A stretch of DNA of 64,000 bases, from assembly GCA_020832305.1 (NCBI GenBank), contig JAFIEV010000022.1, positions 1 through 64,000 on the forward strand, written 5' to 3'. The notes under the pieces were generated by a model. It had not been told where the DNA came from. It did no database searches and saw nothing but the letters and a program-made list of their open reading frames with translations. This stretch comes from Cyclobacteriaceae bacterium (GTDB lineage: Bacteria > Bacteroidota > Bacteroidia > Cytophagales > Cyclobacteriaceae). A program made the position numbers and the translations under genes. Shown in pieces: positions 19,003-27,352 of this stretch; position 1 is the first letter of the stretch; each line of letters begins with the position of its first letter.

Positions 19003-20061
19003 TTAATATATAATTACTTTATCTCCTTCTACTTTATAATGAATACCATAAGCAAAACTTAAGCCTTCAAGCACCATATCCAAAGGCTGGTTTTCATACC
19101 TGGCTGTAAAATCCTTTACCCTGTCAAGACGAACCCTGACTTCGAATTCTTTGCCATACCAGTGACCGGTCTTTTCTATTACCTCTGAAAAGCCTGCATT
19201 TTCAAAATAGAGCACGTTGTCTTTCCAGGAAAATATTTTTCTATAGTTAAAAATTTCTTTATCGAATTTATGGCGCTCCACATTAAATCGCACCATTTGC
19301 GAAGGCTCAAGAATTACTGATTCCTGAACCTGCTCTGCTAACCTGGGTTTTGCGCCTTTAACTTCAACCTTACCACTGAGTACGGCTATCTGAACATCCT
19401 TATCATCAGTATAGGCCTTGATATTGAATGAAGTACCCAGGACCGTAGTCGTCATATTTTTCGTTTTTACAATAAACGGTTTATGTATGTCCTTAGCCAC
19501 CTCAAAAAAACCTTCACCCTCTAATATGACTTCCCTGTTTTCACCTGAAAAGGCAGCTGGAAAAATTAGTCTGCTTTCAGAATTGAGTTTTACTTTGGTG
19601 CCATCCGGGAGTACAATTGGCAGACGCTGCCCCCTGGATACACTCCTTTCTATCATCGATATTTCAGGTACTTGTAAAACTTCATTGCCAAAATCATTTT
19701 GAAGGGAGTACCACACAAAGGCAAAAATGAAAACGATGGCCAATACGGCTGCATATCTCAATAAAAAAGAATTGCTTATTCGTGATTCAAGTTTTCGATC
19801 CTTCCACAGGGCATCACTTTTTCGAATAAGATTATTATATTCCTCTTCGATTTGGTCTTGATCGGGTATTTTTATCTCAGGTTGAGAGAATTGAAGTGAT
19901 AGTATAAAATGTCTTGCTTTTTCGATTTCTGATCGCTTTTCAGGGTACTGCTCGATGAAAGAAGTCCAAAATGAATGGTTGTATTCATCGGGACTCTTGA
20001 CCCATTGCTTAAAGAGTTCGTCCTTAATTAAATTATCAAATGTGCAATCTCTGTACTTCAT
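19003..20061 (-). CDS. FecR-family anti-sigma factor
   Basis: A 352-residue inner-membrane regulator. A cytoplasmic N-terminal part (1-99) is followed by one transmembrane helix at about 100-120 (LLRYAAVLAIVFIFAFVWYS). The periplasmic FecR domain contains LPDGTKVKLNSESRLIFP and EGEGFFEVAKD, and a DUF4974-type end contains VIEKTGHWYGKEFEV and the final GIHYKVEGDKVIIY. It is expected to hold the sigma factor encoded 113 bases upstream and to release it when the SusC STN domain reports substrate. The order sigma, FecR, SusC, SusD is the standard trans-envelope signalling cassette of Bacteroidota. Confidence 0.93.
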   Translation of the reverse strand: MKYRDCTFDNLIKDELFKQWVKSPDEYNHSFWTSFIEQYPEKRSEIEKARHFILSLQFSQPEIKIPDQDQIEEEYNNLIRKSDALWKDRKLESRISNSFLLRYAAVLAIVFIFAFVWYSLQNDFGNEVLQVPEISMIERSVSRGQRLPIVLPDGTKVKLNSESRLIFPAAFSGENREVILEGEGFFEVAKDIHKPFIVKTKNMTTTVLGTSFNIKAYTDDKDVQIAVLSGKVEVKGAKPRLAEQVQESVILEPSQMVRFNVERHKFDKEIFNYRKIFSWKDNVLYFENAGFSEVIEKTGHWYGKEFEVRVRLDRVKDFTARYENQPLDMVLEGLSFAYGIHYKVEGDKVIIY

Positions 20062-20174
20062 ATTATTAGCTTACAAAGTATAATGCCAGTGAGCATAGAA
20101 ATGACATCATTTTTTTTAAAATTTTTTTGCGACCCTGAAAAATTTATTTTTTGATTTCAATAAAATGCAGAAAA

Positions 20175-20834
20175 TCAGATGAATAGGATCATTATCAATA
20201 GTATACCAAACTTCAGGTATGCCTTTAAACTATCCAAGGCTTTGTAAATAAGGTTCCGGGCCGATCGCACATGCTGAAAGCCCATAATGTCAGCGACTTC
20301 CTGGTAGCTCATATTTTCGAAATAGAAATAATAGAGCGCTTCTCTTTGCTGTTTTGTCAGTTTGGAAAGCAGTCTTTGCACCTCCTGCTTTTGTTCTTCT
20401 TTAATTTGTAAGTGGATATGCTTGACTTCGTCAGACAATTCTATACCAAAGGCACCTTGCTGATCCAGCATTTGATCGAGAGGTTGCATCTTTGTTCTTT
20501 TTTGAACAGCCTTTTGAATTTTAATCTTTAAAGCTTTAAGGAGATAAAAGCGAATGGATTGGGTATCACTGATTTTTTTGCCATTGCGGAGCTCCAAAAA
20601 GAGATCCTGTATGCAGTCTTTAATAAGATTGGTGTCGGCACATATGCGATGGCCATATTGATACAAATGGCGGTATTGGGTAATATAAATATGATGAAAA
20701 GCGCCAACATGCCCTTTTTTAAACATAGTCCATATTTCCTGATCCGATAAATCCTCAAAACTAAAAGTGGGTTTTGCAGGGGAGGATCTGTCAGCACTAT
20801 GCAAAATTTCAAAAAATTTTCTCGACTGCGGCAT
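20175..20834 (-). CDS. ECF-type RNA polymerase sigma factor
   Basis: A 219-residue ECF sigma-70 protein. Region 2 is recognisable in GHVGAFHHIYITQYRHLYQYG and DLFLELRNGK, and region 4 in KLTKQQREALYYFYFENMSY followed by the HTH QEVADIMGFQHVRSARNLIY. It ends in a hydrophobic tail (FGILLIMILFI), which is common in SusC-linked Bacteroidota sigma factors. It is the first gene of the minus-strand cassette with FecR and SusC/SusD and should direct transcription of the PUL when freed from FecR. Confidence 0.93.
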   Translation of the reverse strand: MPQSRKFFEILHSADRSSPAKPTFSFEDLSDQEIWTMFKKGHVGAFHHIYITQYRHLYQYGHRICADTNLIKDCIQDLFLELRNGKKISDTQSIRFYLLKALKIKIQKAVQKRTKMQPLDQMLDQQGAFGIELSDEVKHIHLQIKEEQKQEVQRLLSKLTKQQREALYYFYFENMSYQEVADIMGFQHVRSARNLIYKALDSLKAYLKFGILLIMILFI

Positions 20835-21009
20835 GTTTTGTTTCGTTTGGTGAATTGCAATTAAAGTGTCATACCGTTGAAATAGTAGTAAAATTGCTAC
20901 TTGTGAAACTCAATATTAAGAAAATATTTTAATACAGAAAACTATTTTTATGAATAAAATTTTCCGGGCTACAAAAATTCTGACAATTATCAAAACCCTA
21001 AAATCGTCA

Positions 21010-21044
21010 AAAAAGGGTCATAATTTTAGTTTATGACCCTTTTT
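21010..21044 (-). terminator. Terminator after DUF4142 gene, possibly bidirectional
   Basis: A stem of AAAAAGGGTCATAA and its exact complement TTATGACCCTTTTT encloses a seven-base loop. Read on the minus strand it ends in a run of Ts. It lies about 60 bases past the stop of the DUF4142 gene and separates that gene from the sigma factor. Confidence 0.8.
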
Positions 21045-21105
21045 CTTAAGTATCAAGTATATATCAACCACTGGGGTTACATGCCAGAGAGAGATTTATT
21101 TACAA

Positions 21106-21690
21106 CTATATTTTAGCACATTCCTTTTGACAAGACAAGGCATGTGCAAGATGTGCTCTCAATACGGGAAGTTTGGCGTTTACCCAGGCTAATATATCCG
21201 GATCAGTTGTTTCTTTTGAGGCTTTCTCAAATAGCGATATTGTATTTTTGTGTGCGATCACCATCATATCACTGTAAGAATTGCCAAAATCGCTGCCCGT
21301 TTTTTCATTGAGCTTATCATAGGCATCTTGACCTTTTTCGGTTTGGGCAGTTGGCAGGGAAATGTTTTTTGTTTTAGCAAGCGCAGTCAATTCAGTTAAT
21401 GACTTATTGTGCTCAGTTTCCATCATTTTGCCGAGCTCTTTTACCTGGCTGATATTGCCTTTTTTCTGAGCTAATTGCCCTAACCCAAGTTCTTTTCTGT
21501 TGATTTCCGCGACATTGACAAAAAATTCCGCATCATTCTTACTGCTTTTATTGCCATTAAACTTTTTTTCATTCTTTTTATCAGCAGCCACCTTGCTATC
21601 CTGTTGCTTTTCATTCATACAAGATGCTGAGCCTATAATGACAGCCACAAATAGTGATGCTTGTAACACTCTTGATTTAAAATTTTTCAT
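21106..21690 (-). CDS. DUF4142 domain lipoprotein
   Basis: A 194-residue lipoprotein (lipobox ending SASC, about Cys24) followed by a lysine- and asparagine-rich linker and a four-helix DUF4142 domain from about residue 54. Typical segments are DAEFFVNVAEINRKELGLGQLA, VKELGKMMETEHNKSLTEL and SDMMVIAHKNTISLFEKASKE. Proteins of this family are ferritin-like helical bundles found in the envelope of many Bacteroidota and Proteobacteria; no enzymatic role is established. A 37-residue secreted peptide is encoded 30 bases upstream, perhaps in the same transcript. Confidence 0.88.
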   Translation of the reverse strand: MKNFKSRVLQASLFVAVIIGSASCMNEKQQDSKVAADKKNEKKFNGNKSSKNDAEFFVNVAEINRKELGLGQLAQKKGNISQVKELGKMMETEHNKSLTELTALAKTKNISLPTAQTEKGQDAYDKLNEKTGSDFGNSYSDMMVIAHKNTISLFEKASKETTDPDILAWVNAKLPVLRAHLAHALSCQKECAKI

Positions 21691-21720
21691 ATCAGTTGTT
21701 TAAGTTTACCGGAGGGTTAA

Positions 21721-21834
21721 TTAATTGGTATTTTCATTGTAAAACCAATCCGTTTCTTTTCTTATTGAGTCCGTTTGTGCATATGCGCCAAAAGCGCCTA
21801 CGATTGTTGCGGTTAATAAATAATTTTTTTTCAT
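21721..21834 (-). CDS. Small secreted peptide (37 residues)
   Basis: The frame starts at the ATG complementary to 21832-21834 and stops with TAA at 21721-21723. Residues 1-20 form a textbook Sec signal peptide (MKKNYLLTATIVGAFGAYAQ), leaving a 17-residue mature peptide with several charged residues and DWFYNEN. It sits 30 bases before the DUF4142 gene on the same strand. It may be a genuine small exported peptide or the stump of a truncated outer-membrane protein; the sequence after the stop gives no continuing match that I recognise. The signal peptide is seen directly; function is unknown. Confidence 0.5.
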   Translation of the reverse strand: MKKNYLLTATIVGAFGAYAQTDSIRKETDWFYNENTN

Positions 21835-22457
21835 TTTCTTATTTTAATGGTTGTTCTAAATTATTTCAGCTTTGTTATGACGATATTGAACACTAACTGG
21901 CAGTAACTATTTCAACTTGTGATACTTTGTATAGGGAGCATTTGAATAAAGTGTCGAAATCCTTACTTTACAGTCTTCATGCGAATCCATTATTTCACTT
22001 GATTCATTAATTGGTTTGTCCATAATTCTTTTGATCATTTTTTTTACTAAAAAACGCTTTTCAATTTTTCCGCAGAAAAATTCATATATGACCTTTTTTA
22101 TTGTAATCAATATTATTTATTGATCGTGAGATTTCTGATTAATTTCATCCATTATTAGGTTTATAGATTACTCTACAAATGATTCATGGCAAAATTGGCT
22201 CATTAAATAATTTTGCGCGTTACACAATTCTATTAATAGATTATATTATTCACAGATGAATAAATCAACAAGTCAGGCGATTTTCAGGGAGCCTTAAATA
22301 ATCTGGTGGCGTTGAAAGCAAGGATTGAAGTAGTGAATATTATTCCAAAGTAATGTCAATAATAGGATAACTTCGTTGCATCGGCACGTTTTAATCTCTT
22401 TGTGGCATCGACTTATAGAAATTTTTATACTGGCATTATATTATTTTTGTTTTTGCA
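21835..22457. other. Intergenic region, no firm gene
   Basis: AT-rich sequence with one weak minus-strand frame (ATG at 22038, 43 codons to 21907) that has no recognisable features. It contains one copy of a 43-base dispersed motif at 22259-22301 (partner 40072-40114). No promoter or terminator is clear. Confidence 0.4.
22259..22301. repeat. 43-base dispersed intergenic motif, copy 1
   Basis: The stretch beginning AATAAATCAACAAGTCAGGC matches 40072-40114 in the same orientation, with 3 mismatches in the first 29 bases and about 10 over 43 by manual alignment. Confidence 0.5.
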
Positions 22458-23531
22458 TCAATGCCAGGCTCTTTTCAAAAACTTCAGCCAGTTGCCATGC
22501 ATAATACCTTCTGTATCAAGGTTTGAATAACCACGTTTAGACAGCAAGTCGGGCAATTTTTGGAGGTCGGCGATGCTGTCGAGATCATAAGGGCATTGTT
22601 CTTTTCCGAACCCCCCATCCAGGTCTGAACCTATGCCCACATGTTGGGCGTTGCCGGCCAACTGACATATGTGGTCGATGTGGTCAATAATGGTTTCGAG
22701 TTTGCAGCCTGTACTTTTCGGGGTCGATTGGCCGCGAATCCAACCGGGTACCATCATCCAGGCATCGAACACGACACCGATTACAGCCTTCCGTTGGATC
22801 AGTTCGCGGATTTGATGGTCGTTAAACTGTCGCTGATCGGGTGACAGACTCCTGCAATTGGTATGGCTGGCCCATACATTACCATTAAAATGATCCATAG
22901 CCTCCCAGAAGCTCTGGTCACACAGGTGGCTCACGTCTAGTATAATGTTGAGCTTTTCCATCTCACGCAGCAGTTGCCGGCCAGGCGCGCCAAGTGGTCC
23001 TTCGACGTGTGTGCCATAGGCGTATCTTCCCGGACCATAGTGGGCAGGACCAACCGCACGCAAGCCGTAGTCATAGGCTATATGCAGATGATCTGTATCC
23101 ACCAGTGAATCGGCGCCTTCCATGCTCAGGATATATCCAATCGGCTTGCTGGCATCCTCTATTTCATCATTTTGCCAAAGCACCAGCTGTTTTTCAAGGC
23201 TCTTCAAATCCGTAATTTGCACCAATTCACCTGATTTTTCCATGCTTTTGTACCAGGCGAGTTGTCCCTGTGTTTGGGCCCAGGCCTGTTCCGGAGAATG
23301 CCAGCCGGGCAGGGGGTTATCAGGGGTAACATAGCGTGCAATCTGTGTGGCAACTACCAGTCCGGCTTTTGCTTTGCGAAGTTCGGGTAAAGATACCGTT
23401 GCCCTTCCTCTTCCGGGCCGGTCGTGCAGGTGATGTTCACGCTGATTGATGGCCGCGAGTGGCTGTCGCAGGTCGCGGTTCCACTCCATGGCATTCATAC
23501 TCAGGTCGAGGTGGGCATCGAAAATCAACAT
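22458..23531 (-). CDS. Membrane dipeptidase (peptidase M19, renal dipeptidase family)
   Basis: A 357-residue zinc-dependent dipeptidase of the amidohydrolase fold. Metal ligands are visible: HLD at 7-9, bridging Glu138 in SMEGADSL, His202 in DVSH and His223 in ASHTNCR, and GSDLDGG near the C-terminus holds the catalytic Asp region. There is no signal peptide, so it should act in the cytoplasm on dipeptides, possibly with a D-residue at the C-terminal position as in related enzymes. The GntP-type permease gene ends two bases from this start, so the two are translated from one message. That pairing suggests the permease imports the dipeptidase's substrate or exports a product (inference). Confidence 0.92.
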   Translation of the reverse strand: MLIFDAHLDLSMNAMEWNRDLRQPLAAINQREHHLHDRPGRGRATVSLPELRKAKAGLVVATQIARYVTPDNPLPGWHSPEQAWAQTQGQLAWYKSMEKSGELVQITDLKSLEKQLVLWQNDEIEDASKPIGYILSMEGADSLVDTDHLHIAYDYGLRAVGPAHYGPGRYAYGTHVEGPLGAPGRQLLREMEKLNIILDVSHLCDQSFWEAMDHFNGNVWASHTNCRSLSPDQRQFNDHQIRELIQRKAVIGVVFDAWMMVPGWIRGQSTPKSTGCKLETIIDHIDHICQLAGNAQHVGIGSDLDGGFGKEQCPYDLDSIADLQKLPDLLSKRGYSNLDTEGIMHGNWLKFLKRAWH

Positions 23532-23533
23532 AT

Positions 23534-24871
23534 TTACAAGATAAGATTTAACAAAAGTACAACAGCCAGACCGGTAATTGCAATGATCGTTTCCATCAAA
23601 GACCAGGAAAGGAGGGTATCTTTTATGCTCAGGTTAAAATATTCCTTAAACAGCCAAAAACCGGTATCGTTGAAGTGTGAGAAAATCAAACTGCCTGCAC
23701 CTATCGAAAGCACCATTAATTCCGGTTGTACTCCGCTCATCGAAAGGGTAGGGGCCATTATGCCTGCGGCGGTGAGGGCCGCTACTGTAGCTGAACCAAC
23801 ACATATTCTGATAAATGCGGCCATAAGCCATCCCAATACAAGGGGATGGGCAGGAATTTCCTGCATTTGCAAGGCCAGGTATTCACTGATGCCGCTTTGA
23901 CTTAATACTTCTTTCAATGCGCCAGCGCCGGCCAGAATGAGCAATATCATGGCAATGTCTTTAATAGCATCTGCATACATATCCATGATTTCTTTTATTT
24001 TTATACCCCTGCTTATACCCAGAAACCAGGTAGCTGTGAGCAGGGATACCAGCATCACCAGATCGGGGTCTCCCAAAAATTTCAGGGTAGTTGTCGGAAG
24101 CCAGGGAAATCCAGGACTTTCCAGGCCTGAGAAAGCCATGATCAGCAGTACCGGCATCAGGGAGAATCCGAAAGCGCTCCATGCACCGGGCAAAGCTTCG
24201 GATGGTTTTGGTTCAGCCAGAAAGGTCTGCAAAGGAACGGCGTTTATGTGCCTGAGCCTTGTGGCAAATATTGGTCCGGCCACGATGATGGTGGGTATAG
24301 CTACCGCAAAAGCATAGACCAGGGTGCGGCCCATGTCGGCATTAAACTGAACAGCCAGCGCCACCGGGGCAGGATGGGGCGGCAGCAATCCGTGGGTTAC
24401 AGAAAGTGCGGCGATCAGCGGAAGGCCGCAATAGACTACAGGGAGACGGTGTTGGTAGGCAATGGTAAAGACCAGGGGGACGAGCAATACGAAGCCCACG
24501 CTGTAAAACAGCGGAATGCCCACAAAAAAGCCGGTGAGCATCAGGCCCCAGTGCATATGTTTTTTTCCGAAAATGCCCATCATGGTATCGGCCATTTTTT
24601 GTGCTGCTCCACTTTCCGCGACCAGCTTGCCCAGCATGGCACCCAGGCATAGCAGCACGAGCAAAGAGCCCAGTATATCGCCCATTCCTTTCTGAATGGC
24701 AGGCACAATATTTTCGAGAGGGATGCCTGTACTGATGCCCAGTCCGAGGGCAACAATCAGAAATGCCAGAAAAGGATTCATCTTAAACCTGACAATCAAC
24801 AGGATTAACAAGAGCAGACCGGTGACGAGTATAAGGAGCAGCATGATGGGATAAATATAGGGATGCGACAT
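23534..24871 (-). CDS. GntP-family permease
   Basis: A 445-residue inner-membrane transporter of the gluconate:H+ symporter (GntP/DsdX) family, with about a dozen hydrophobic helices. Family segments are GMGDILGSLLVLLCLGAMLGK, FVGIPLFYSVGFVLLVPLVF, LPPHPAPVA and MVLSIGAGSLIFSHFNDTGFW. Members import gluconate, related sugar acids, or D-serine. It is the upstream gene of a two-gene unit with the M19 dipeptidase (two-base gap). Sugar-acid import would suit a pectin-degrading organism, whereas the dipeptidase partner hints at an amino-acid-like substrate; the sequence does not settle this. Confidence 0.9.
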   Translation of the reverse strand: MSHPYIYPIMLLLILVTGLLLLILLIVRFKMNPFLAFLIVALGLGISTGIPLENIVPAIQKGMGDILGSLLVLLCLGAMLGKLVAESGAAQKMADTMMGIFGKKHMHWGLMLTGFFVGIPLFYSVGFVLLVPLVFTIAYQHRLPVVYCGLPLIAALSVTHGLLPPHPAPVALAVQFNADMGRTLVYAFAVAIPTIIVAGPIFATRLRHINAVPLQTFLAEPKPSEALPGAWSAFGFSLMPVLLIMAFSGLESPGFPWLPTTTLKFLGDPDLVMLVSLLTATWFLGISRGIKIKEIMDMYADAIKDIAMILLILAGAGALKEVLSQSGISEYLALQMQEIPAHPLVLGWLMAAFIRICVGSATVAALTAAGIMAPTLSMSGVQPELMVLSIGAGSLIFSHFNDTGFWLFKEYFNLSIKDTLLSWSLMETIIAITGLAVVLLLNLIL

Positions 24872-25011
24872 AAGCTACTAGCGATAAATTGCAATTTTTT
24901 TTGAGAGCGCAGCAGGTTGAGCAGCGGGTGGAATTCAGAAAACACTGTGTAGTGGGGCTGGAAGAGTTAGTTCGTAGTTCCATACTCCGAGCTCTCAGCT
25001 AAAACCTTTTT

Positions 25012-25146
25012 TGTCGGAGAAAACTCCTCCAACAGGGAGGGTAATGATTTACCTTGTCCTTCCCTAAGAGCAGCAATCTTGCTGCGAGCTCATCCTTCCC
25101 ACGCCTTCTGCACCCTTCCCCTTGTTGGTATTTTTCCACCAACAAG
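25012..25146. repeat. Dispersed intergenic hairpin element, copy 1
   Basis: It begins with TGTCGGAGAAAACTCCTCCA and is identical to copy 2 for its first 35 bases. It ends with a hairpin, CTTGTTGG...CCAACAAG, at 25121-25146. The inner part CACGCCTTCTG / CCCTTCCC is shared with copy 2. Confidence 0.7.
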
Positions 25147-25270
25147 TTTAGATACCTTTATTGATATTTTCTCCGAGTGGCTTACTGAAAATAGGCTCCA
25201 CTCCACGTGGTAAATGAAGCCAGGCGTTGAAATGCTTTTGTTTCGATGGTCATCTTTTTATGGGGGTGGT

Positions 25271-25591
25271 TGTCGGAGAAAACTCCTCCAACAGGGAGGG
25301 TAATGGATTATCTTGTCGTTTCCTACCTGCTATCAACTTACCATCCTATCATTTATCTTGCTACCACGAACTATAAAAATATATATTGGCCATCTTTGTA
25401 TGTGTTTGGGGACTACACTTCGCTCATCTCAAATCGCCAATCTCAAATCGCTAATCGATGTAACACCTTGCTACGAGCTACGAGTCCCAATGCACTGCGT
25501 TTTCGGGATTTCGCCTGCGGCTCAACTCCGAGCTCATCTTACCCACGCCTTCTGCCCCCTTCCCTCTTGTTGGTGTTTTTCCACCAACAAG
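25271..25591. repeat. Dispersed intergenic hairpin element, copy 2
   Basis: The same start and end as copy 1 but with a longer interior that includes CAATGCACTGCGTTTT and TTTCGCCTGCGGCTCAAC. This interior is shared with copy 3 at 44083-44240. The terminal hairpin CTTGTTGGTG...CACCAACAAG lies at 25566-25591. Confidence 0.7.
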
Positions 25592-25717
25592 CACTGAAAC
25601 CCTTACACCCAACTTTGTATGATGTTTCACCCGCAAATTTTTAATCCACTTCCGCCGTGAATCACTTAACGTTTAACACTTAACGCTTAACATTTGTCAC
25701 CCATCACGAACTACCCA

Positions 25718-25948
25718 CTAATACCTCCTCATCCTGGCAACATTTTCTTCCTGAAGCTGTGCGCCGGGGGGTACCAGGTAAATGCTTACACTTCCGTTTT
25801 TCCAGGCATAGGTGTTGAGCCGACTGTTGTATTCAAAAGATTTTTCCTTTGCCGGTATTTCGCTGCCTCCTGCCCTTGCGGCATTGCGAATCTGATTTAC
25901 GGTATTCACGGTTTTTTTATCAATACCGGCTATGGTAAAGCTAAGTTT
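25718..25948 (-). pseudogene. C-terminal fragment of an unknown protein
   Basis: A minus-strand frame of 76 codons runs from just after an in-frame TAA (25949-25951) to a TAG/TAA-type stop at 25718. It reads like real protein (LSFTIAGIDKKTVNTVNQIR and ending EENVARMRRY) but has no start codon at its beginning other than an internal ATT or GTG. I do not recognise the family. It is probably the tail of a gene whose front was lost next to the repeat-rich region. Confidence 0.35.
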
Positions 25949-26092
25949 TTAAACGACTGTAAATCGATGTAATACAAATAGCCTTATCGTAAAGCATCGA
26001 CAGTTTCTTTTTCTACAGAAATGATTCAAGGCTTTGAAATTGAATTATTTGTTCTTTACTTTCAAATATCAAAAAGTAATTGAAAAGAAAGG

Positions 26093-27310
26093 ATGGTCAG
26101 GGAAATAATCTGGTTGGCAGCTATATTGAGCTTGTTTACAGCTTGTAAAAAGCAGGAAAAGACAGCGGAAAATTCAGATGTACAACACATCAGCGTTTAT
26201 CATGAAGCTGGCAAGTTTGCGGCCTGGCCGGCCAATGGTGGCATGTGGGCCTGGGGCGATGAACTACTGGTTTGCTATTCGGTGGCAGATCATGAAGTAA
26301 AGCAAGGACATACCTATGATATTAAAACGGCACGGAACCAGTTTTCCAGAAGCAGGGATGGGGGATTAAGCTGGCAGGTGGAGAATGCATGGGATGGTGG
26401 CATTAAAGGGCTGGCTATGGATCATCAGGTGGGTGACAGCGCAGTTGTTCCGGTACCCTTAACGGAAGCCATCGATTTTCAGCATCCTGATTTTGCTTTT
26501 TTGTTTCAAAGGGAAAGCAATAACCGCGGACCCTGCCATTTTTATTATACCTATGACCGCGGGCATTCGTGGAAGGGCCCTTATGCTTTTCCCGAACTCG
26601 ACAGCATGGGCATTACCAACCGTACCGACTATATTATTGACGGACCCCGTGAAATGAGGGTGTTTATGTCCATAGGCCATGGAAGAACAGCCATGGCCAG
26701 TACCTCCAATGGCGGTTTAAGCTGGGAATTGGTTTCATATATCGGGCCTGATTTTACCCTTTCTGAAATTACCCACCAGAGAAATGATTATTCCCTGATG
26801 CCTTCTTCAGTTAGATTATCTGATACAGAATTGTATACTACCGTGCGGCATCGGGAAGGACCGGAAGGTCATGTATGGATTACCGCCTACAGGTCTATGG
26901 ATAATGGTCTTAGTTGGCAGCCTGAAGTGGAGCCGGTCACGGATCATGTCAATTCACCTCCGGCCTTGCTGACCTTGCCGGATGGACGTCTGGCGCTGGC
27001 CTATATACACCGCAGGGGTGGCTGGGGTCTTGAAAGCGATGGAAGCGGACAGTCCAGCTTATGTATAAAAATCAGCGATGACAATGGCAAAAGCTGGAGC
27101 GAGCCATATATCCTCAGGTCTGAAGATGGTGCCAATGTAGATTGCGGATATCCGAGGGCGGTGTTGAATGCCAGCGGTCAAATGGTACTGGTATATTACT
27201 GGAACCACAGCCTTGGTGAACAAAAGGAGCCCTACCGATACATAGCGGCTACTATATGTGACCCGGCTTTGTTTGATGGTTCACAGAGCTTTTTTGGTTT
27301 TGCAGAATAA
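26093..27310 (+). CDS. Sialidase-fold (BNR/Asp-box) lipoprotein
   Basis: A 405-residue lipoprotein (lipobox ending FTAC, about Cys17) with a six-bladed propeller. Asp-boxes S-x-D-x-G-x-x-W appear repeatedly: SRDGGLSW, TYDRGHSW, TSNGGLSW, SMDNGLSW and SDDNGKSW. This is the exo-alpha-sialidase superfamily, which includes sialidases, trans-sialidases and non-sialic-acid relatives. The FRIP motif of true sialidases is not evident, so the substrate is open. The start is supported by AAAGG just before ATG. A DUF1080 protein gene follows 42 bases later, probably in the same transcript. Together they suggest surface glycan processing. Confidence 0.85.
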   Translation: MVREIIWLAAILSLFTACKKQEKTAENSDVQHISVYHEAGKFAAWPANGGMWAWGDELLVCYSVADHEVKQGHTYDIKTARNQFSRSRDGGLSWQVENAWDGGIKGLAMDHQVGDSAVVPVPLTEAIDFQHPDFAFLFQRESNNRGPCHFYYTYDRGHSWKGPYAFPELDSMGITNRTDYIIDGPREMRVFMSIGHGRTAMASTSNGGLSWELVSYIGPDFTLSEITHQRNDYSLMPSSVRLSDTELYTTVRHREGPEGHVWITAYRSMDNGLSWQPEVEPVTDHVNSPPALLTLPDGRLALAYIHRRGGWGLESDGSGQSSLCIKISDDNGKSWSEPYILRSEDGANVDCGYPRAVLNASGQMVLVYYWNHSLGEQKEPYRYIAATICDPALFDGSQSFFGFAE

Positions 27311-27352
27311 AAAACTGAAATTTGATATAACTTTTGTTTAAAAATATATGGC

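Larger units (their letters stand above)
24872..25717. other. Repeat-rich gene-free region
   Basis: No plausible gene is found here. The stretch holds two copies of a hairpin-bearing intergenic element (25012-25146 and 25271-25591). It also holds short word-like direct repeats such as TCTCAAATCGC at 25428 and 25443, and a run of TTAACGTTTAACACTTAACG near 25668-25692. Short frames on the plus strand cross the repeats and look accidental. Confidence 0.6.

Noticed and set aside
21907-22110. A possible minus-strand protein of 67 codons
   Set aside because: The only early start is TTG; from the first ATG just 43 residues remain, with no signal, motif or ribosome-binding support.
24248-24652. Plus-strand frame of 134 codons inside the GntP gene
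   Set aside because: It is the antisense shadow of the permease, with a composition typical of reversed transmembrane codons.
25668-25692. TTAACG-type tandem words as a CRISPR or satellite
   Set aside because: The units are short, irregular and without spacers; they look like low-complexity intergenic sequence.
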